DNA of 64,000 bases from Dendrocalamus latiflorus (lineage: Eukaryota; Streptophyta; Magnoliopsida; Poales; Poaceae), in the NCBI GenBank assembly GCA_017311315.1, contig CM029609.1, forward strand, positions 45,209,166-45,273,165, in the 5' to 3' direction. The notes beneath the pieces are model-generated. The model searched no databases. It was not told the origin of the DNA and saw nothing but the letters and a program-made list of their open reading frames with translations. Every line of letters starts with the position of its first letter. The stretch's first letter is position 1. This document shows positions 55,870-64,000 of this stretch, piece after piece. Both the position numbers and the translations under genes were made by a program.

Positions 55870-58262
55870 CCGCGCTGTGACGCCAGCTCTAAGAGCGCCG
55901 CTGGGCTTCGCGACGCGGGTACCTGGTGCCTGGCTCGATGCGCCGGGCCATATCCTGGTCGCCTCGGACGGTGATGATGGTCCGGGGACCCGGGATCTTC
56001 ATGCATTGATAGCCGTGATGTGGTACCGCGCCGATGGAGTTGAGGATTGGGCGCCCTAATATAGCATTGTAGGGGTACGGAAGGTCGACCACGTCGAAGG
56101 TGGCATCTTCGGCCCGCACATTGTTATCTTGGCCGAAGGAGACTTGAAGACCTATTTGGCCCAACGCCCGCAGGGCTGTCCCCCGAAGCCCTGCAGTGGG
56201 ATTCCTGAGGGCCCTAGGCGGCTTCGAGGGATCCCCATCTGGTCGAAGGCAGCCGCAAACAATATGTTCGCGGAGCTACCGCCGTCCACCAAGGCACGCC
56301 CCACATCGCATCCCGCGATAGTGGCCCGGATGACTAGGGGGTCCTGATGAGGGAAGTCCACGCCTTGGGCGTCGTCGGGTGTGAATGTGACTTCGTGCTG
56401 CGCCCAGTCCGGCGGTGCTTGCGCTGGGTATGCCGCCACGTGATGTAGTCTTCGCACATAGGCCTTCTGCTGCTGTGCTGAGGCGAATTCCAGCGCAGAG
56501 CCTCCGGATATGACGTTAATGACCCTGCGGTGGGTTGTCTCCGGGGCCTGCAGCGACAGGAGGCCCTCCCGAGGCTGCTGTACGTGAGCTTGGATCCGTA
56601 AGGGGCCTTCCTGGGGTTGCATCCCTTGCGCTTGTACCTGCATGGGGGCCTCGTACGAGAATTGGACGTGGGCCACCGCAGGCGGACGTGTCTCCGGGTT
56701 CCTGTCCCTAGCGACGTTATCGCGGAGCGCCGTGATGGAGGTGCAGGTGCGGGTATCGTGGTTGCCGCGGCCGTGGACTACGCACCAGAGTCCCTGGTGC
56801 TGATCGTCGTAATCTCCACGACTTTTATCGTCGTGGCCCCGGCCACGGCGCCCCCGACCACCTCGGCCTGCGGGAGCGCCTTCGTCGGAACCGCCTTCGA
56901 TGTCGAGGACGTACCGGTTTCGCCTCGACCTCTGTTGGCCGCGCTTGGGCCGAACGGACGACTCCTTGTGCGAGGCGTCCCTGCGGTCGGGCGTATCCCT
57001 GGACGACTCCTGCTTACGTTTTCCCTTCGAAGAACCATCCTTTGGCGGATCTTCGGCTTTTGCCGAGGCTCCGGCCTGGTTGGTGTCGGAGTCGTCACCT
57101 TGCCTTCGCCGCGCGTCCTCTTCCGCCCTGGCGTATTCCTCCATTTTGTCGAAGAGTTTCGCCACCGTCTTGATTGGCTTTCGCGCATTGTACTCGGCCA
57201 TCGGGCCCGGACGAAGGCCCTGTATGGCTACATTAATGATGGTGGTTTCATTAACGTCCTTCACTTGGCATCGAATCTTGGCGAAGCGTTTGAAGTAGTC
57301 CCGGAGCTTCTCCGAGGGTTTTTGCTTCACAGTGAATAGTTGGTCCGCGTCGACTCGCTCGACATAGTTTCCTTGGACATTGTTGTGAAGGCGGTCGCGA
57401 AGCTGCTCACACGCGTAGATGGAGCCTGGCTCTATGGTAAAGAACCAAGAGAGCGCCACCCCTTGCAGCGCGAGGGGGTGTCCCTTCGCCTTCGTGGTGT
57501 CGTCTCCGCCCGCGGCTTCGATCGCGGTTTCGTACACGCGCACGAACTCGCGGGGGTCCGTGTCGCCCTTGTACGGGTCGATGGCGCTAGGAAACTTGAA
57601 GTCTTCAAGCCATGCCGCCTGCTGCAGCCCTGCCAAAAGCGAGGACTCCGGATCTACGCGCCGCAGCGGCGCACGGCTAGACGTGGGGGCTTCGCGACTG
57701 TCCGCCCTCTCCGGCATGGGCTCGGGCGCGATTACTGGTGCGGCCTGCTGGCTCCGAGCCTCTTGCATATCGCGGACGGCTCCGCGAAGGTCCCCTAGCT
57801 CCCGCTGGAACGCGTTGAGGGCTGCTAGTATGGCGCTTTCCACCGCAGGCGCTGTCGGGGCCGCCGGAACACCCAGCGGACGGGTCGGTGCAGGGACCAT
57901 CGCTTCACGATCTCCAAATCCGTCGGATGCTTCATTGCGGCTACCCCCGGCCGCCTGATCCGCGCTGCCGGCGAGGGTGGCGGGGGGGCTGTCGTTGCAG
58001 TGCCAGCGACGGGGTTGGGTGTCGTTGTAGCGGCGCTGGCGGGGTCGGTCGCTGTGGTGCCAGCGACGGGGTTGGGTGTCGTTGTAGCGGCGCTGGCGGG
58101 GTCGGTCGCTATGGTGCCAGCGTCGACGTCTGCGACCACGGCGCCTGCGCTGCCGCCAGCTCCTTCGGCGGCCGATGCCGAAGCCCTGGTATTCACGCAC
58201 CGCTCCGACCCAGCCGTCTTCTTTCCCTTCGCCGCCGCTGATGAAGCTTTTTTCGGTGCCAT
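55870..58262 (-). pseudogene. Gag and partial protease of the Tat-type element
   Basis: The gag ATG is at 58262 (opening [15 protein letters not shown]). A frame change near 57960 leads into the main frame, which contains the gag core ([20 protein letters not shown], then [12 protein letters not shown] and [20 protein letters not shown]), an Arg/Asp/Gly-rich nucleocapsid with CxxH-like residues, and protease start [12 protein letters not shown] (active-site Asp-Gly-Gly). A stop near 56152 and a shift lead to the rest of protease (YNAILGRPILN region), ending in stop near 55889. RT and later domains are missing. A 57-base tandem duplication (58003-58116) sits in the N-terminal part. Two breaks suggest it is no longer functional. 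Confidence 0.85.
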
Positions 58263-58316
58263 CCTTCTTCTTCGGTCTTCGGGCTTGTCCTTGTCCTCCC
58301 CACGGACGGCGCCAAC

Positions 58317-58561
58317 TGTTGTGGCTACAGGCCAAACAGAGAGAGATGGTAGTGGAGAGTGATGGAGGTGAGTATAGTGGACTGCCTCCTCCCCATGGCC
58401 TGTATTCATATATATGTACCCACGAGGAGTGCTTTTACAGTTATACCCTTACATCTGGTTATCCCCTCTGGGGGCACTTATGTCATTACACATGGCCTAT
58501 TCTGGGCCTTATAATCTCCTACCGGGCCTGCTAGGTTTAGGTGGGGGCCACCCCTACAACA
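58317..58561 (-). repeat. 5' LTR of the Tat-type element (245 bp)
   Basis: Matches 47647-47895. The adjoining internal sequence, read on the minus strand, is GTTGGCGCCGTCCGTGGGGA. CCTAT follows on the plus strand as target duplication. Confidence 0.93.
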
Positions 58562-58566
58562 CCTAT

Positions 58567-59264
58567 TTTTTTTGTTTTTTGGCTAGCCTCAAGAAATAAT
58601 GTTACCTATACCCTTTGAAAACAAGCAAATACAGTGGCATACACAACAGCACATTCTATTTCCATTAAGATTAGAATCCACTATTACAACATAACAAGAT
58701 AACGAACCCAACTCTTTAGCACGGCAAGAATATATAAAAACAGAGATCCTAGCAGACAGTAGAAGCTGGATGCAGCGCGCGATGTCCTTGACGCCTGCCA
58801 TCAAGGAAGAGAGGGGATGGCATCGGATGGCGACGAGATATCACCGGCAATGGAGAGGCGGTGGTAGCGCCACCTTTGTGGCACAATAGTGAGACTACAC
58901 AAGACACTCTTACGACAAGAGTATGTTGTGCAGTCGACCGTGGTGTCACAACGGAGGCGCTAGCTCATGGCGGTAGTCAGCGTCATCGAGGAACAAGTTA
59001 GGAGTGGATGAACTAGCTAGGGGTAGCAGTGCACTGTTGTGTCACAACAGGAGGTGGAGGAGCTAGCTCACGGTTGTAGATCAACGTCGTCAAGGGGAGG
59101 ATGCATGAAGCTAGTGGATGAACTCATGTGTGACTACCGGTGGAAATGTAGAGGGGGAGTAATTAATAAGGGCCAAGCGGTAGGAGGAACCGGTACCTGT
59201 CATTCGATGTGGAGAGAATGGATGGGTGAGATTAAAATCCTGAGGGATACACCACGGATTGGTG
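58567..59264. other. CACTA interior, no clear gene
   Basis: Contains a diverged direct repeat: GCTAGCTCATGGCGGTAG with GTCAGCGTCATCGAGG near 58960, and GCTAGCTCACGGTTGTAG with ATCAACGTCGTCAAGG near 59060, spaced about 100 bases. Such repeats occur in CACTA interiors. No protein family was recognised. Confidence 0.45.
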
Positions 59265-59445
59265 ACGTGTTATTATCAGAGATGGTTTGTTACACGAACC
59301 GTCTGTGATAATGGACATATCAGAGATGGTTTGTTATACGAACCATCTGTGATAAGTCACATATCACAGACGGTTTGTTATACGAACCGTCTATGATATT
59401 AATATCAGAGACAGTTTGGTATACGAACCGTCTGTGATAACGCTT
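59265..59445. repeat. Internal block of CACTA subterminal-type repeats
   Basis: Four fold-back pairs built from AGAGATGGTTTGTTA and TACGAACC(G/A)TCTGTGATA. It lies 0.9 kb inside the right end, so the coding fragment that follows is bracketed by two such blocks. Confidence 0.85.
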
Positions 59446-59515
59446 AAATATGCGCGCCTAATCTAGCTCTTCTAAACTGTCATCTCCCTCATCTTCTTCA
59501 CCAGATTTCTCAATA

Positions 59516-60042
59516 ATGGCATCTAATATTCTTTTGATCTCCTTCCTCTTATCTATCCATCATGAGTTGTTTAACCGCAACCTTACACAGGCGGCCAACA
59601 ATTTACATCTGAAGCAGCTCCTTCGCTCATGCCCTGCTCTACTTCCTCAACTCGCTTTCATCCATTAACTAGACCTCATCATTCGCCATCGACAGAGGTG
59701 TCTCGTTGCCGTTCAGGAAAAGGAAATCGTCCTTAGACTCGTTCTTCTCTGCAATGTGCACAAAGCAGAAGAAGCTCTTACAGCAGCGGAGAGACACATG
59801 ATAACATTGCCGATCAAGCAAAAGCGGCTAATTCTGTGGAAGCTTATCATGGCATCCTATTTGAGATTATGGGCCACGCTAATAATTTTCCCAGGCTAGA
59901 GGAGGAAGTGGAGAGGGCAAGGACAATCTTCACGGTATTCGAGAACTCAGCAGCTAATCCTCCAACTCTAAAAGTCGAAGAAGAAGCATATGAAACCCAA
60001 AAGACTAAGATCTGGGAATATCTTTCTTTGGGACTCTTGTAA
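59516..60042 (+). pseudogene. Unidentified coding fragment within the CACTA element (possible captured gene)
   Basis: Opens with ATG at 59516 (MASNILLISFLLSIHH), runs 50 codons to a TAA, and continues in the same frame with protein-like composition (RQRCLVAVQEKEIVLRLVLL, then HKAEEALTAAERHM). A shift near 59790 moves to a second frame that stays open to TAA at 60040-60042 and is rich in Glu, Lys and Ala (NNFPRLEEEVERARTIF). Both frames join into one protein-like region of about 175 codons. I do not recognise the family. It may be the element's own degraded ORF or a captured host gene. Confidence 0.5.
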
Positions 60043-60104
60043 TAAATTTGCCTTGAATTTGTCTCTCGTCTCAATAGCTTATGTAGTTCATATGACAAAG
60101 AACA

Positions 60105-60319
60105 AAACACAGACAGTTATAAATAAAAACCATCTATGATAGTTTCATAGACGGTTCTAATTAAAAATCATCTGTAACAATGCGTATATCACAGACAGCT
60201 TTTAAACTTAACCATCCGTGATAGTTTCAGAGACATTTTTAACCATGAGCCATCTGTAATAATCAAAGCACATATGGCTCCACATAAACCGTCTGTGGTA
60301 AGGCATCTAGTATAGCTTG
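60105..60319. repeat. Right subterminal repeats of the CACTA element
   Basis: Diverged copies of ACAGACGGTT and AACCATCTGTGATA in both orientations lead to the right terminal repeat, mirroring 47305-47640. Confidence 0.88.
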
Positions 60320-60332
60320 TTTTGTAGTAGTG

Positions 60333-62690
60333 TATGCTTATGGAGGAGCTGAGGCCCAAAATTATCAAGGGTGCCGGGTGAGGTGACTAAGCTCAAGTAT
60401 GGTACAAGAAAAATGAAAATATTGAAGGAAAAATTCAAGTGACGGGTTGCACCATGTCGCTTGGTTGATCCAAGTGAGGTGTGGTCCAGTGGAATTGGAA
60501 CAGAAGGGACTTGCCAATACGTAACAAGCTAGTGGTGCATCTATACATGGCAAGCATATTGATTACTTGCAAGGAAAGATGAAGACCAGATCAAAGGAAG
60601 ATATTTTTGGTAAATTGACCAAAATACTAGAAACTACCTTGGATTAAGATCGCAGTATTTGGGAAAGTAGTTTAGGTCAAGAAGAAACTGAGAAAATCAA
60701 GTTGGATCAAAACCTAACGACTTAGCGAATTTGGGCTTATGTGTTTTAAAAAGCGTACATAAATGTATTGTGTGAGTAAACCCCATATTGTGTGGGATTA
60801 ACGAGTTTCTTCCATATGTGTTAAGTAGATAGTATCTATTCGAATTAGATAGGTGCTAGTTATCTATCTATTTAATGTGTTGGGATAGAAACTTGCTAGT
60901 TAATCATCCTAACTTTCTTCAAGAAAGCCAAGTGTTCTAGGGTTAGGGTTTAAGAAATGTGAGTGTTGTGGTATGCTCTCTTATCCTCCAGTTAGAGTGG
61001 ATGTAAAACTTTCATTGTCAATTAGTAATGTTTCAATTTTATTCATCTCTCATGGATCTATCGTATTTTGGTTGATTTGTTCTTATTCTTGTTGATTTTG
61101 ATTTTTCTCTCTCCCACCCATTTGTGATCTTTTTGGATGCCAAGGATGAGTAAGTGATAGAGACGACTCATGAAAATCAATCCTCATCCATGTAGACTTC
61201 AAGTTTGACAAGTTCTTGAAACTGCCCGGTTTTTCTTAGATTTGACATTCTCAGGAGTTTTCTTGATCTAAGTATTTTTTTACCTCGATTCTTTAGAAGT
61301 TCTTGCTTGCTGTGACATGTGGGAATAAATCTAGAACCATCTTGGTCATTCTCTACTCACAAGCAAGTCATATTTCTCGTTTTTTTATTTTTTGCTTGAT
61401 TTTAATGCAATCTTATTTGTTCTTGAAAATGGACTAAACTTTGACATGAATTCTTGTGATCTTTGGATGAAATATGTTTCTGAGACCTTAAGCAATGTGT
61501 GTGCAAAATTTTGTATCATTTAGACTTGATTTTTTGCAATTGCACCAAAAGTTGCATCGGCTCAGACTGAAATTTTCAGTTCTTGAATAAGGGAATGATC
61601 AGACCGCCCTTGGTAGCCGGTCTGGCCGCCTGAGCCCCGAATTATTTGGATTTTAGTTTCTTGAGTTGTGTGCGTTTTGTGTTGGCTTCCAATCATGATC
61701 TTGATAGCTTGGTAGGTATTGGAATGAAAAATCAGTGAATACTTAGAAAAAAAATTAAGGCACCATTTATTCTCCTCTATTGCCATAATATCGGTTCTAC
61801 ACCTAAATGCAATACTACCGGCTGTTGCCTTTGAGAATATCTTTAATTAGTTTCTAATCAAATAATTGGTTACTCCCTTTGATCGCAGATATGACCCGTT
61901 TTGGACAAGGACACAATCCCCAAATGTGTGCCACTTTTATTGTTAATTTCTTACCACGATATGCTGTTACAAATAGAAAAACTATATGAAAATATACTTC
62001 ATGGTATATTGACATTTAAACCTAAAACTGTATGACCAACACAAATTTTAAAATGACTTATATTTACACTTATGGGGTAACGAGGACCTTTATCATACAT
62101 GCCAATGAGTAAGTTTTAAGTATTATTCACGAGGCATGTCAATATGGCATTGACGTAAGTTAGTGTATCAATTAGTTAGTTATTGAGCTCGTGGTCTACG
62201 TACCGAGCAATGGATGGATGGGAATTTACGTGACTAATTATGTAAAGCATGATATTAAGACCAGAGTCCATGCAATGTACATACACGGTAACACTCGTAT
62301 TATAATCAGTGGTATTATATTCGGTAGCTTGCATATATATAGTTAAAGATCTCAACGGGTATCATGCATTCATTCCCACAGGTTTGGGAATAAATCCTCC
62401 CTCTAAAAGATTAACTCTTTTTTAAAGTATTAACCAGCAGATGCCATCTTAAAATAAGATCACAGGTAGATGTTTACTCGGGGAGTATGTATTCCAAACA
62501 TGGAGGACCTGGATCTACCGCAGCTGTAGCACTTTTTTTTTCTTTTTTCTTTTTTTGCGAAGGATGTAGTTGGTTATCGGGCGTACTTGGTTCTCATCTA
62601 ATCTAAACTAATAAACCACCAGTTAAAATTATTCTACATCCACCCAACAATTACCTGCTCCACAGTCATGACCTTAACTACATCCACACC
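60333..62690. other. Intergenic DNA right of the CACTA element
   Basis: About 2.3 kb, AT-rich, without a convincing gene. Near 61597-61640 it has CAGACCG and GGTCTGG words similar to the left CACTA flank, suggesting an older interrupted repeat. Near 62560-62690 the word GGATGTAGTTGG and the inverted TTAACTACATCC form weak inverted ends of about 120 bases, a possible MITE. Confidence 0.4.
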
Positions 62691-63326
62691 ACAATATGCA
62701 CCTAGAAATACACCATCCTAAAAACGTGCGCACCAGATTAACTCTCATCCATTCTCTCTCCTTACTCAACCATATCCGACGGTCATCCTTCAATGTATCT
62801 GCAGTACCCCTCCCGCGTCCCGCTCTCCGCTCCACCCTCGCTCCTCCTCCGCCTCCATCTCCCCCGCTCCTCCTCCTCCCCCGCTCAGCCGCCGCCTCCT
62901 CCTCCCCGCCTCCGTCTCCCCCGCTCCTCCTCCTCCCCCGCTCAGCCGCCGCCTCCTCCTCCCCCCGCCCCTCCGCTCCACCGCCGCCTCCTCCTCCCCC
63001 CACCCTGCGCCGCCACCGCCTCCTCCTCCTCCCCACCCCACCCTGCACCGCCGCCTCCTCCTCCCCTCCCCACCCACGCCCCCTCGATTTTTCCGCTGCT
63101 CCTCCCCACCCTCGCGCCCCCTCGGTTTTTCCGCTGCTTCGCCGCCAGATCCGCTCCGCCCTCGCTTCTCTCGCCTCCTCCCCCCACTCCGCCGCCTCCG
63201 CCCTCGCCTTCTCCTCCCCACCCCGCGCTGCCGCCGCTCCTCCGCTTCGCCCTCGCCTTCTCCTCCCCACGCCACGCTGCCGTCGCCGCCTCCTCCTCGG
63301 CTCCTTCGCATCCATGCCGCCCCCGC
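62691..63326. other. Pyrimidine-rich CCTCCTCC low-complexity region
   Basis: The plus strand is dominated by CCTCCTCC and CGCC runs with several local duplications (for example CCGCTCAGCCGCCGCCTCC twice near 62881 and 62938). The long frames on both strands read as Arg/Gly/Glu or Pro/Leu/Ser repeats and are not treated as genes. It could be a leader of a gene lying to the right or a GC-rich transposon interior. Confidence 0.5.
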
Positions 63327-64000
63327 TCCGATCTCCGATCTTCCCGCGGCGGACGTCGCTTCGTCTACGAGCTCCTCGCGAAGTGGCGGCGCGGACGCGC
63401 CAGACGCGGTAAGGCGTGCCGTAGGCGGCGCGGCGGCGCAGACGAGACGGACTCGGCGGACCCGCCACCGCGCGGTGCGGGGCGCGCACGCGGTGGATGC
63501 GGCGCGGCGGCGCGGTGCGGCGGGCCAGACGCGGTGCGGCGGACCCGCGTCCGCGCGGTGCGGGGCGCGCACGTAGTAGACGCGGCGCGGCGGCGCAATG
63601 CGGCGGGGAGGACGCCGCACGGCGGGGCGGGCGCGGCGCAGCGGCGCAATGCGGCGGGGAGGATGCCGCACGACGGGGCGGACGCGGCGCACGCGGCGGG
63701 GGACCTCGACCGCGCGGGAGTGGTCCGATCTCCGATCTTCCCGCGGCGGACGTCGCTTCGTCTACGAGCTCCTCGCGGCGTGGCGGCGCGGCGCGGACGC
63801 GCCAGACGCGGTAAGGCGTGCCGTAGGCGGCGCGGCGGCGCGGCCGAGACGGACTCGGCGGACCCGCCTCCGCGCGGTGCGGGGCGCGCACGCGGTGGAC
63901 GCGGCGCGGTGCGGCGGGCCGGACGCGGCGCGGCGGACCCGCGTCCGCGCGGTGCGGGGCGCGCACGCAGTGGACACGGCGCGGCGGCGCAGTGCGGCGG
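63327..64000. repeat. 397-bp GC-rich direct repeat, second copy cut by the window end
   Basis: TCCGATCTCCGATCTTCCCG begins copies at 63327 and 63724, and the match continues through GTCTACGAGCTCCTCGCG, CAGACGCGGTAAGGCGTGCC and further. Inside each copy, shorter GCGGTGCGGGGCGCGCACGC units recur. The high CpG density is unlike the AT-rich DNA before 62.7 kb. Identity unknown. Confidence 0.85.

Larger units (their letters stand above)
47647..58561 (-). mobile_element. Non-autonomous Tat-lineage Gypsy derivative (gag without RT), 10.9 kb
   Basis: Near-identical LTRs (47647-47895 and 58317-58561) begin TGTTGTGGCTAC and end CCCTACAACA, with the target duplication CCTAT at 47642-47646 and 58562-58566. 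Orientation is minus: GTTGGCGCCGTCCGTGGGGA, the primer-site wording typical of Tat elements, follows the right-hand LTR. In minus-strand order it has gag, a partial protease, 2.5 kb of tandem repeats where RT, RNase H and integrase should be, then an antisense spliced gene, a second repeat block and the 3' LTR. An antisense extra ORF next to the 3' LTR is a known trait of Tat elements such as Grande. It must move, if at all, with proteins from a relative. Confidence 0.88.
47292..60332. mobile_element. CACTA (En/Spm) transposon, 13.0 kb, non-autonomous, with a nested retroelement
   Basis: The ends CACTACTACAAAA (47292-47304) and TTTTGTAGTAGTG (60320-60332) are perfect 13-base inverted repeats. 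The flanking triplets are TAC and TAT, an imperfect three-base duplication. Subterminal arrays of AACCGTCTGTGATA words in both orientations fill 47305-47640, 59265-59445 and 60105-60319, as expected for transposase-binding regions. No CACTA transposase was found. Without the nested retroelement the CACTA is about 2.1 kb and carries a captured-looking coding fragment. Confidence 0.9.

Noticed and set aside
62674..63966. 430-residue minus-strand open frame and overlapping long frames
   Set aside because: Residues are almost only Arg, Gly, Ala, Pro and Glu and follow CCTCC and GCGGC repeats. Several frames are open at once, a composition effect.

Overview
The window is plant nuclear DNA, almost certainly from a grass (Poaceae). 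The evidence is a spliced plant receptor-kinase gene, a plastid carotenoid enzyme with a very GC-rich, grass-style coding sequence, and dense nested grass-type transposons (Tekay and Tat Gypsy, Copia, CACTA, PIF/Harbinger, Pack-MULE and MITEs). I cannot name the species from sequence alone.

Genic part (about 2.6-12.9 kb). Two host genes lie tail to tail. LCYB (3359-4837, +) is an intact single-exon lycopene beta-cyclase. A 16-exon STRUBBELIG-RECEPTOR-FAMILY (SRF6/7-type) leucine-rich-repeat receptor kinase lies at 12318-5551 (-). All of its exon junctions could be placed with GT-AG borders and matching phases, giving a 717-residue protein with a degenerate, probably inactive kinase. Its intron 10 carries a broken antisense Copia fragment.

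Transposon-rich part (about 13-64 kb). In order: a small MITE; a direct repeat bracketing 14.1-15.8 kb; a Tourist-like MITE (16.05 kb); a degenerate PIF/Harbinger element with transposase and Myb/SANT remnants (16.3-20.1 kb); a young, nearly complete 14.3-kb Ty3/Gypsy chromovirus with 3.7-kb LTRs and a GAAAA target duplication (20972-35288); a Copia-like LTR split by a 1.1-kb Pack-MULE with a perfect 9-bp duplication (36.1-38.8 kb); a decayed Copia element (40.0-44.9 kb); two Tourist-like MITEs (45.4 and 46.0 kb); and a 13-kb CACTA element (47292-60332). Inserted inside that CACTA is a 10.9-kb Tat-lineage Gypsy derivative with only gag and part of protease, large tandem-repeat blocks, and an antisense spliced extra gene. 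The right edge (62.7-64 kb) is GC-rich with a 397-bp direct repeat.

Most unusual signal: in the 5' leader of the 14.3-kb Gypsy element, just upstream of gag, there are eleven consecutive short perfect or near-perfect hairpins (26287-26559). Part of the array is a diverged duplication in which several stems show paired (compensatory) changes, as expected of a selected RNA structure. It lies downstream of an extra sense ORF and upstream of a possible 62-nt leader intron whose removal would delete a competing strong-context ATG and place the gag ATG at the exon edge.
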